Below are positions 11,535-21,758 of a stretch of DNA of 64,000 nucleotides, piece after piece. Numbering within the stretch: the first letter of the stretch is position 1; the number at the start of each line of letters is the position of its first letter. A model generated the notes under the pieces. It saw nothing but the letters and a program-made list of their open reading frames with translations. It did no database searches and had not been told where the DNA came from. Origin of the DNA: Zonotrichia leucophrys gambelii (Eukaryota; Chordata; Aves; Passeriformes; Passerellidae); contig NC_088179.1 in assembly GCF_028769735.1 (NCBI RefSeq), positions 11,065,950 to 11,129,949 on the forward strand, written 5' to 3'. The position numbers and the translations under genes are program-made.

Positions 11535-14500
11535 TTCTAATTATATTTCATTGCAGCTTTTAATCTCTGCTTCTGTCAGTTTAGTCTATGTGAACTTGGT
11601 CAAGACTGTTCCCCATAGATGCACTGACTTCTGTTTCATGACAGTCTGTAAAAAAATGTGTAGGAAAAACTCAGCCACATGGTCATAAACATTTAACATG
11701 GAGCCTGCTGCAGTTTTTAGTTGTCAGAATAATCCTTGCTCATGTTTAGCTGAATTTGGAGAGGTAAGTCATTTAAAGAAACATGGCAGGCCCTTAATTA
11801 CAGTCACTACTTACTGCTATTACTTTTATTTTTACAATATACTTGCTTATTAAAATATTTGTCATTCACAAAAATAACAAATTTGTTCCGGTATGTTAAA
11901 TCAGTTAAAATTTTGTGGTCTGAGTAGATGACAATGAAATGCAGAGGATGCTGGTTCCACATTCTGGCAGCAGCTGTTCCAGTTTGCAGCTACTCCCAAG
12001 AAATCTTGTGCTAAATACAGGCATCTTTGCATAACTGTGCTTTTCTTTGATTTCTACCATTTCTCTTCTTTAAATGTTGAGAACTAATGTGCTAAAATCT
12101 GCCAATGGTTGTCCCAGGACATTTAAAATATTGTTCCATGAGAAACACGGGGGAGCAAGCAAAGGCCAGCATGACTCAGTATTGTTTACTTTGAGCCACA
12201 TCTGAGCCTGATGCAGTACGATGGGATACCTCAGAGGAAGAACTGGAAGGAATTCAGCTCTTAAAAGAAAAGGAAAAAAAAAGAGGGAGGAGTCAAAGGA
12301 AGAATGATGTGATGCTTCCTCTGCAGGGTGTGCCTTATTTTTGTTTTATCCATCCAGCTGGTATCTTTCAACAACAGAGGCACTTCATCCTCTGCCTTTC
12401 CTTGTCACAAAGAGGGCACTGACCCACACTCACTCTCTGCTTCCCTTCTTATTTTAACTCTATGAATTTCTTTAGGTTCAAAATTATGATGCTGAACTAA
12501 TGCCTTACTCCTATGGAAGGCTAAAGAAATTTTAGAGAGAGTTTTTATAGAGCATAATTCCCTAAAATCATCTGTGTAAATTACTAACCTCTTCAAAAGC
12601 ACATGATTATTCCATATATACAACACACCTCAAAATAAGGTCATGAGATGGTTTTTGTTTATAATTCATTGCAGATATTTCATGTAATGTTAATCAAAGT
12701 TCAGTTCTCTTTAAAGTAGTGATGCTGTTTTTCTATTATTCTGACTGAATACAAAGCCTCTTGGTCAAAATTACATGGTTTAGACTATTTACTTTGAAGG
12801 GAGGAAACCCCTTAAATGCCAACTTTCACAAATATATGTTGTCTAACTTTTAAACCTGTATGGGTTGAAGAATATATTTTGATATATGTTTAATACAAAA
12901 ATGCTGATTGTATGCTTTGCTATAGCAGTCCCAGGTAGAGTTGAAAAATACATCAGCTACCTGCAAGCCAAATGTATTATTTCTCTCTTCTGAGAATGAA
13001 GTAGAAGTTATTTGGAGTCACATCCTGGGAAGAACTATGATTTCTGCCTAGTTACTTGTCTATCTCCATCTCCAGTTTTAAAAATTTGTATTAGCTTGTT
13101 CTTCCTGACAAGGCACTAGATTCTGTTCATCTTTTTCTTTTCCAGCTATACAACCACTGTGTAAAGACCTGGAAGGGTCTTTTCTACTGGAAGGGCAGTT
13201 TTTCAATGACATAGGAAAATGAATGCTTAAAACATAGAAAAATTTATGTAAAATATTCTGCTCCCTCAGGGCAGATTCCCAACTGCCCTGATAAGTAAAT
13301 TTTTCAAACTTTGCTTATTGTCAGCAAACCTGCTGGAACACAGCTCCTGAACCTATAAAAACATAACCTTACATAACTCTGACAGTTTTCAGTATTATTG
13401 TTGCACATAAAGTTGTTGGAGTTTTATGGGAACTAAGCAGCCTGCCAGAAAAACACAGGACAGCAGTCCAGATTCTCGGACTGTGTGACACATTTATGTG
13501 AGGTGATGGCCAAGAAGGATTACAGAGTATTAAAACCAAGTGTATATGACATATTTTAGATCAAACTATATACATTACTATAGGAAAGGAAATAGCTGTA
13601 CAAATGACTTCTTAGCAAAGCCAGTGAAAAGCTGCTGGGTAGTCTGCCAAGGCAGTAATAGAAGCACAAGCATGTGCTGAACACTTCTTAGAGCTCTTAG
13701 AATAGAGAAGCTGTTTTCTTTAGCCAGCTGAAAAAGTCCCAGTCTCTTGAAATAACAGAACCATAATTGAGTTAGACTCTTCCAGCTTTAGCAAACTAGT
13801 TGGAAAGATTTCAGATGATACCTGAATGCTACATTGCTTTATCTGTATTACCTGTAATGTTTTCTAAGCCTGTTTTCCTCTAAAGAACGAATTAGGTCTC
13901 ATTCTGCCTTTCATCCTGCATTTCTTGTGCAGATGGTGAAATTCTGTAGTTGAGAAAACAAGAGCTTCACGCTTCTCATGACCCAGACATAAAGTAAATC
14001 AACGTCTCTATCAGTCTTGCAGGCTTGTCAGATCCTGCATTAAGAGACTGTTTTCAGAAAGGTGTTCACAGCCCTTGGCTAAAACGGACAGGCAAATGTC
14101 TTAGTCACTTTCTAAGACCAGATGCTAAATGAGGAAGACTAACAGTAACTACAGAGTATTTCTTCATGGCAGTGTAACTGGCTTACTTACTTGGGTGCTA
14201 TTACAAGCTATTCTGAGCCTCAGCAGTATTTGGTGAAAGGATTTTGTTGTATAAATTCAGGCCAACCAGACCCTTGAGCGTACCGTTTTGCCACAGTATG
14301 GTAAACCATGGTCTTTTTAAAGAGACTACAGGCTTAGTCTTGCAGGTTTATTAGTCCTTGCCTTCCCAGCATCCTTCCTGCACACCCAAAAGACACAGAG
14401 CATTCTACAGTTGATGGGGAGACGAAATCAGCTTGGCTTAGTGAACATTATTTTTAACAAAACAGGCGTTAAATGGGCTGAGGGCACAAGCAAGCCTGGA

Positions 14501-16292
14501 CTATCCAGTTGTGCAGCCCTTCTCTGGCTTTGGGCAAACCACAAAGGACAAGCAGGAGGCAGTCAAATGGCAGCACAGCAGAGCACTGGGAGTCAGGGTG
14601 ATCAGGAAATGACAGAAGCCATTGAGTTCCTCCCATGGTCAAGAAAGCTCAAGTGCAGACACAGCTCTGCTACAGCTCTGTAGAAATGCTTCTCACCGTG
14701 CCCAGGCTCACCTGGATGCTGGCATCTTGTTAGCAACAGCCACAAAGTCTGCAATTAAAGCACTCTGTACGGACTTTCTAAGTACAATAATTTGTTCTCT
14801 TCTCCCTCTACCCCCCATATATGAAGGGCAGATACATGGCATGATTCAGTAATTGCTTCTTTAGTGCTGCCTCCATTTGTTATCCAAGTTTTTAGTGGTA
14901 AAAACTTCATGCTGTTACAAGCAAAATTATTATCTCCCTCCAGATTAAATTTTGAACTTTTGAACATCTAATACTGAGTTACACTGGTAAACTAGTTTTG
15001 TATGTTTTTCCCTTTTATTTAAGGCATGTGTGTATGATTCCAAATGCAATTTGCATCTGCTCTTCAGACTGCAAGGTGGGCTGTGCTGACTGCTGTCACC
15101 TCAGCCCCTCAACAGCAAGGAATCAAGTTTGTGGGCATGCACCATGCTTCACATCCTCTTTGGGATGAGGTCAGACACGGCTCAAAGGTAACCTCTAACT
15201 GGGCCCCAAAATAACACAACAGAAAGGTGCAGAAAGCAGCTCTGCAGCTTCACTGACATCTTTCAGATAAAACGATTAAAATCACAGCGCTCATTTGGTA
15301 CGAGAGTTGTTTTAAACTGAACATTGTAAACAGATCAATGTCTCCTGCTCTGCGTCAGCATCTCTATAGTAGCAGGAAACAATTATCCTGTGACATCCTA
15401 TTCTCCTGCCAGCACCTAGCCTGTGATGCAGTCTTTCAACTGAACTTGTCTTTAGTGATCCTGTCAATACACAGACAAACTTATTTTTTATGCCGTCCTA
15501 TTTTTTCTGTAGGCCCAAATGTCAGAAGAGTTCTTGGTGAACTGTGTCTAAAAAAGAGAGGAAATTTGGTGGGCAGTTTCAGTAGGTTTAATTTGTGCAG
15601 ATGTGAGGAAGAGTAATCATTCATTCACATCCCCTTCTCTGACTCCAGACCAGATAAGGATATCCAAATGCATTTAGCCCTAGTTGTTTCATGGAATCTG
15701 TTGTCCATGAATATATCTCTTCCCTACAGTCTCATTTCAGCATTGAAATATCAATTGTACCACATGGTTCCATTTCACATAGTCATTTATAAATGTAACA
15801 GCACTTCCCTACTGCTGTCATCCTGCTGTATGACAGACTCCAGATGTCCTGGCTGGCAGAACTCTGCTAGCAGCACACTTCAAGCAAACCTGCCTGATTT
15901 TTTTTGGGTTTGATTGAAACTTTTTTATATGCCTTCTTGCCAAGAAATTTTGCTTTTCATACTCGCCACCTCAAATCTTTTCTTTGCTAGAACTCACTAT
16001 TGCTTTCCACAGTGACAGAAGGGGAGATGTTTGCTTTTAAGTGGGTTCATTTAAAACAATTAGAGGTGCATCAGGGAAGTCAATGAAAACTTGCTTCTGA
16101 TATGAGGTAAGGCCAGTTGGGTTCAGCCACAATTATCATATTACATCAACCCTAAAAAGCCCCAGATAGCTGAGCTAGTTTGAGTTACTGAGTTCATTAT
16201 TACACATATGTTACCCCATGTAAAACGCAGTTTCACAACAAATTGCTGTTCATTGTCTTCAGCACTGATTTTGTGGTATTAAAAATTCTTAC

Positions 16293-16401
16293 GGTGATTT
16301 TCCAAGTACATTTGCTGTTTGGTGGGTAGACGCCAGGAAATCCTTCACTCCCAATAAACCCTGACTCTCCAGATACAACTCCTCCACATGTAAATGTAGG
16401 C
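16293..16401 (-). CDS. PCOLCE2: PCOLCE2 exon 2 (start of CUB1)
   Basis: Encodes residues 30-65, PTFTCGG to CTWKIT, the first strands of CUB domain 1. The segment [20 protein letters not shown] is nearly invariant in PCOLCE2 orthologues. Cys34 and Cys60 should form the first CUB disulfide. The acceptor is ATTCTCAG and the donor ACC|GTAAGA. The exon enters in phase 2 and leaves in phase 0. CUB1 binds procollagen together with CUB2. Confidence is high from residue identity with the family and clean splice sites. Confidence 0.97.
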
Positions 16402-17211
16402 CTGAGAATAATAGAAAAAAAATTCATTTATTCTTTGTATAAGAGGCACAAACTGTCTCAACAGCTTAAATATTTAAAGCCATTGCTAACATGGAATATG
16501 TTTAATCATTTACATAAAATCACTATTGACAGAGAATGTGCAATTTAATGTGCGAACTTAGGTGTAGAAAAAATTAACTCCTTAGGCCTTAATTCTGGTC
16601 AGCACAGACTGTTATCTCTCCCTCCTTTTTTACTTCCTAAGAGCAGTGGTGTGCCAACGTGATGTATCACTGCAAATTGCTATTATAATGGAAAAATAAT
16701 TATTGAAAAGTCATTAGCAATAACTTTTTATAGTACACATAATAGTAGTTAAAATAGCATTGATATAAAAATTCTCATTCCTTTCTATGCTTTGAATTTA
16801 TATGTTTTAATCAAGGAAGTCTGTGGTACTTTTTGGTACCTCAGTAGCACAACCCACCCCGTGCTGAGCCCTGTGGCCCAGCTGTGCTCAGGGCTCAGCT
16901 CAGGTGCTGGTGCCGGCTCCGGACACGCGAGAAACTCTGGAAAACCTGCATGGAACCTCTGCTACTGCTGAGCACACGAGGGTGAGCGACCGCCCTGCCG
17001 AGCTTTAGCCACCGGCACGCCTCACCCTATCCTACTGGTATGTTAGAGAGTTTACAGACTAGCGGGCACCGGGCTGCTCTCGCAGGGCGCCGGGCTCCGT
17101 GGGCAATGCTCCTGCCCTGATGCGGTCACGGGCACTGAAACACGGTGGGAACGCGACTGCGGGGGACGAAGGGAGGGGAGGGGAGGGGACGCGGGGCCAG
17201 AGAGCGGGTAC
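16402..17211 (-). other. PCOLCE2: PCOLCE2 intron 1
   Basis: A short 0.8-kb first intron. Its half next to exon 1 is CpG-rich and includes a G-quadruplex-type run on the plus strand at 17171-17188. The other half is AT-rich. Confidence 0.82.
17171..17188 (+). other. G-quadruplex motif beside the PCOLCE2 exon 1 donor
   Basis: Four G-runs (GGG then three GGGG) separated by single A residues, 23-40 nt downstream of the exon 1 splice donor in transcript direction. The G-run is on the plus strand, so the PCOLCE2 pre-mRNA carries the C-rich complement. Single-base loops predict a stable DNA quadruplex. Confidence 0.7.
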
Positions 17212-17297
17212 CTGTGCGGGGGGGCGGCGGGACGCGCCGCCGCCAGCAGCAGCAGTGGCAGCAGCAGCGGCAGCAGCGGCGGGACGGCGGGCGGCAT
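17212..17297 (-). CDS. PCOLCE2: PCOLCE2 exon 1, coding part (signal peptide)
   Basis: First coding exon of procollagen C-endopeptidase enhancer 2, a secreted glycoprotein that binds the procollagen C-propeptide and stimulates BMP1/tolloid proteinases. It encodes residues 1-28 plus two bases of codon 29. After MPPAVPP comes a Leu/Ala-rich core (about residues 8-21), then Arg-Pro-Ala-Ala, which fits a cleavable signal peptide. The ATG at 17297-17295 has G at -3. The exon ends CAC AG and joins exon 2 (G CCT) to give Arg29-Pro30, a perfect phase-2 junction. The donor is GTACCC, weaker than those of the other exons. The frame stays open upstream, but upstream starts have poor context and would bury the signal peptide. 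The sequence resembles the human signal peptide only in character, so this exon rests on position, phase and hydrophobicity. Confidence 0.85.
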
Positions 17298-17660
17298 CTC
17301 AGCGCGGCAGCGGCGACTGGGGCAGGGCTGGGGCCAGGGAGCCGCTACTCCGACCGCCGCCTGCTCCTCCTGTGGCTGCCAGGGCCGGGGGAGGAGGCAA
17401 AGGCTTCCGCGGCCCTCCGCCCCCAGGGCAGGGGCCCGGGCAGGGCCGCCCTCTCTGCCGCGCGGGGCGCGGGCGCTGCCCCGGGTGTGCCCGGCCCCGC
17501 CCCGGTGCCTCCCGGGGGCTGCGGGCTCGGCCCGGGCAGCCCCGGCCCCGCGCGCTCTGCGCCCCCGTCCGCCGGCCCGGGCCGAGCCCGCAGCCCCCCG
17601 CGACGCCCCGCTGCCGTCCTCAGGTGGCACAGTGCGGGGGTTTGTCCCGGGCATGAATGA

Positions 17661-20600
17661 ACTCAGTGTTACCGGCGGTGCGATCGTCTGCAGCTCCGCC
17701 AAAGCTTGAGAAATAGTAATGCTGCTTTGAAATTTCTTCTTTATTTAAATTCTAAAGTAAACTCGAAATGCTTCGTTTTGTTTACCAGTGGGTAATCCTG
17801 ACCCATTTAGTAGCCTTTTCACTCTGGCTGTGAAGGATACTCTTTAAAAGGCTGTGTCTGAGCCTGCAGTGATGAACTCAATACTTGGGTGTTTTACAGA
17901 ATTTGGGCCAAAGTTGTTTGACTGAGAAAAGAAATGAAAAATTAAGCCAGTATTCTTATTTTGAACACAGTATTCTTATTGAACATGACATTTGAAAAAC
18001 ACCACATTGTTAGTGCTATTGAACAATGACATACAGATTATCATATCGATAAGTGATAATTTATGTTCTGAGGATTGCTTTAAAAAGAACTTGTTCCTCT
18101 TACTGTTTTTAAGTACTTCTTCCCTTATGTGTCTCTTGCAGGAGAAGGAGATAAGTCTGTAGAAGCATTCAGGCACAGCCAATTGAACATACTCAAGGAA
18201 CTAAACAGAAATTCTCCTGCATATAAGGCAGAATATAAGCCTATTCTCTTATTTTTAGTTCATTTATTGAGCATTTAACATTCCTATTCCTGCAAAATAT
18301 GAAGAAGAGTGGTCTCACTACCAAAACTTTAAAGAAGTGCTCTTGATTAGAGAGGATGTTGTGAGGATTAAACAGAAAGTGGATGCTGCAGTTCAGCAGT
18401 CATGATAGCTGTACTTTGCTTTCCGCAGTGCTGGGTGAAGGAGGCAGTAGACTAAGCTGGATTCATGCTTGCTACATTTCCAGGAGGGATTTTGTGGGAG
18501 AGGAGGTGCAGCTGCTGTTGGAATGTCCCAGACCTTTGGAGGCAGCCTGCAAGAGGCTGGCGAGTAAGAGACGCCAGCAGTGTTCCTGTGTGCACAGAGG
18601 CGCTGGAGGACAAGGAACAGCAGAGGCTGGGGGCTGTGTGGGTTTGGCAAGGCCCAGGATTTCAGGAGTGCAGGTTGTGTGTTGGCAGCCAGGTGTGAGG
18701 GACTGGTCTGCAGCCCTGAGGAGAGGCTGCCACATCCCCCCAGTGGGACTGGAGGAAGGAGCAGGACACATCCAGGCAAGACTTGGTGGAAGGTTGGGGC
18801 AGGGCGTCCAGCTCACAAGAAGGGGCTTGTGGAAACAGAGATCATAACATTGTGAGAACAGAGACTGTGTTTGCATCTGGGTTTTGAACTGATCTTAAGT
18901 GACAGAAATGGAAAGTAAGGAAGCTAAGAAGGAGACATTTACTTACACCATGACCAATGAGATGCTGGTTGACAGCTAGAAGTTTAACTGATGCCACTAG
19001 GAATATTGGGTGTAGTCATGAAGGTATAATAATGGTATAATATATTACATTAGGTATAATATATTACAATGATAATAAAAGTTGTTACATCTGGAAGTCA
19101 ATGTGTATGACAGAAAGCTGTGTAATCCTCACAGCACAGACACGAGTTCCTTGCTGCTCCTTTCAGTCAATGATTTTTAGTCTAGAGAAGACCCTCTATT
19201 TTATAAGAAGAAGATTTCAGGCCTAATATCAACTGAAGAGCTGTGCTCCAGGCAAAACCAGCAACAAAGGCTGTTAGATCTCATGGATTGCATGTTCCAG
19301 GACTCCTTTTATATGTGATTGCTGCAGATTTTGCCTCATCTAAAGGTAGTTTTAAACTTCTGAACAGTTAACACCGTAACAGGTTCTGCATTGCCACCCA
19401 AGCATATCTACAGATCTGTGCAGCAACAGGGCAATTCAGGCCTGTTGAGCAAATTGAGGTGATGAACAGGCTGCTGGGAAAGCTCCCAGCCCATGCAGCC
19501 CATGCAGGCAAGCTCCTGCACCTTTGCCAATCAGGAAAACAGCAGCATCACTCCCTGGCACTGCCTGTCCAGAAACACACCCTAAATGTGTATTCCCCAA
19601 ACACCCTCAATCTGGTGTGCTCAAGTACTTCTTTAGTGCCCACTATTAAATAGATTGCGAATACCACAAGTAGTAAATGACAGACTATAAACAAGGCTCT
19701 CAAATTAAACTGCATTTACCAAATGTAAATGATGTTGCTAGAGAGAATTCACCCATGAACTAACCCAGAGATGTCTGGCTGGTTTCCATCAATGGCTGCA
19801 GAAGGAACAGAAAAGTAAAAGGCCAGTAAGTAGTTACCCATAAATAAACCTGTTAGCATTGACATTAATCTTCAGCTAAATTATGATCTGTTAGGAACAC
19901 AGAAACAGGAGTGACCTTTCTTCTTCACCAAGCCCAGTCCTCTACTCTTGCAGGGAACCAAATAAAGTAAACCCTTTCATATGCTGATGATATTTCATTT
20001 TTGAAGTCAGGAAGCTGCTCAATCAGCATCTGTTAGAGTCCCTGTCTTTTTGGGATAAAACCATGGAATGCACAGTTAGAAATTGTTTGTAGGTAGTAGA
20101 TATAAATTCAGCTAGAAAAGTTTTAAGCTCAAACCCAAAAGATTACATATTTACAATCTCATGCAATCTTAATTATGCTGCCTTGTGTATGTAATCTTTA
20201 CACAAATGATATAGGTTATGTGACAAAAATAGTATGGAGTTGCATAAGCAAAGGGTCTTTCTTAATGTGGACAAAAATGTCTAACTTTGGACAGTTGACA
20301 TTGCAGCAAAAGTTTTCTATAGTAGTTTCTTTTTGAAGGTAGAACAAAAACTATTTTCTGTCATGTGTCCCTGAGGTGACAGATCTTCAGGCTTGGAACA
20401 ATGAATCTTTAGTGACAGACATTTAATGGATGAACTACAGAGCTAGTGCCATAGTAATTATAAAAAATGCCTGGTGTCACAGGGTGTCATTGCCTCCTGC
20501 AGCAGTCTGGCAGAAGAGCCAGCCTGAGGGACCCCTCTTCCCCCACCAGCTGCTGCCAGCAATGCTGGGCTCAGCTAGTGATGCTGGTGATCCAGGGGTG

Positions 20601-21401
20601 AGGGCTTCTCCCTATCAGGCACTGAAGAAAGATATTTTGTACACAGAGCTGACAAGAGACAAATTTCCTAATGAATGTCTGGCAAGTGAGACCTTGTCTG
20701 CCTGAAAATGAGACAGCTACTGAAGTGGAAAGTGGAAACCTCTTCCTGAAATGTAACCCTGTGTGACAGACTGTCCCTGAGATGTTCTTTGGAAAGACTG
20801 TATAAATGTTGGTGCAAACCTCCTGTGCCTCATGTATCCCACATATATATTCTCCCTGACATCTTCCCTGGGACAAAGATAATCATAATGTTGCTGTGCA
20901 TCAGCCAAAGTGGGCTGATGACCTGACTGAACATGAAACTTAGCTTATGGTCCAGCTTTCAGGCTTCTCACCAAATCTTCTTTTCTCAGTGGAGAGTCAC
21001 CTGGACAAAATACCTTGGCATTTTGTACCACGGCAAAAGACCTTGCAGTGCTCTCTTGGTGTTTCTGTACATGTCCTGTTCAGCTGACACTGTGAAATTA
21101 ATTTAAATTTACATAAATACTATCAATAAATATGGAGGGTTAGAATGTAAGAGAATAGTGCAGAAGGCAGTCTCACACCTGAGGAGTTGCAGCTGTACCA
21201 ATCACCAAAGATTGGGAACAGACCTGCCCTTAATAGGCCACAGCTGTGTCCAATAACAAGACGAGTGCTACCAAAGAGTGGGTGAGCTGGGTGAGAGATG
21301 GAGTTTGTTGGCTGTGCTGTGAGGAGCTGTCCATGAGAAATCACCAAGGTTTGGGCCTTTTGCAATAAGATGACAACAAGTAAATGCTCTTTATTTCATT
21401 T
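17661..21401. other. Intergenic DNA upstream of PCOLCE2
   Basis: No gene recognised. A moderately GC-rich patch at about 18.4-18.9 kb is open in several overlapping frames with no recognisable protein. A 16-bp exact direct repeat occurs at 19034-19049 and 19053-19068 in an AT-rich stretch. Confidence 0.7.
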
Positions 21402-21758
21402 GAATCATAGAATGGTTTGAGTTAGCAGGGACCTTTAAAGGTCATCTAATCCAACACCCCTGCAATGAGAAGCAACTAGATCAGAGCCCCATCCAATCCT
21501 ACTTCAAATGTTTCCAGGGATGAGGCATCCTCCATTTCTCTTGTTGTTGGCACCCTCATAATAAAAAATTTCTTTCCTCATATCTTATACGAGTTTACAC
21601 TCTTTTAGTTTAAAACCATTACTCCTTGTCCTATTGTTACAGGCACTATTAAAAAGTTTCCCCCCTCTTATTAAGTCCCCCTCATTGCTTGAAAGGCTGC
21701 AGTAAGGCTTCTCCTGCGTCTTCTCCAGGCTAAACAACCCCAACTCTTTCAGTGCAGC
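21402..21758 (-). mobile_element. CR1 LINE, 5'-truncated 3' end
   Basis: The block opens with GAATCATAGAATGG and continues through hallmark CR1 phrases read in reverse complement: a ggGACCTTTAAAGGTCATCTAATCC-like run, CCATCCAATCC, TTCCAGGGATGAGGCATCC, AATTTCTTTCCTCAT, CCTTGTCCTATTG and TTCTCCAGGCTAAACAACCCC. This matches the 3' untranslated end of chicken-repeat-1 elements, inserted in minus orientation with the ATTCTATG-type terminus at 21402-21412. Only the last 0.36 kb remains and it is diverged, so the copy is old and inactive. The left boundary is clear; the right one fades between about 21750 and 21775. Confidence 0.93.

Larger units (their letters stand above)
8874..16292 (-). other. 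PCOLCE2: PCOLCE2 intron 2
   Basis: The largest intron here, 7.4 kb, splitting CUB1 after Thr65. It contains a pentanucleotide microsatellite (11484-11534) and a 13-bp inverted repeat (11052-11098), both listed separately. Otherwise it is AT-rich single-copy-looking sequence with no CR1 signature, consistent with the low repeat load of bird introns. Confidence 0.85.
16900..17660 (-). promoter_or_regulatory. PCOLCE2: CpG island / promoter of PCOLCE2
   Basis: Dense G+C and CpG dinucleotides surround exon 1, strongest at about 17.08-17.65 kb, while flanking DNA is AT-rich. The island covers the likely transcription start and 5'UTR upstream of the ATG at 17297, plus the start of intron 1. I see no TATA box at a convincing distance, as expected for a CpG-island promoter. 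The exact start site is not determinable. Long open frames on both strands here arise from stop-poor GC-rich sequence. Confidence 0.8.

Noticed and set aside
17099..17656. Plus-strand frames of 171-185 codons over PCOLCE2 exon 1
   Set aside because: Antisense reading of the PCOLCE2 promoter CpG island, low complexity, no splice or family support.
18383..18876. Five overlapping frames on both strands, up to 154 codons
   Set aside because: Stop-poor because of local GC content. The translations look random (many Cys, Trp, Arg) and match nothing known.
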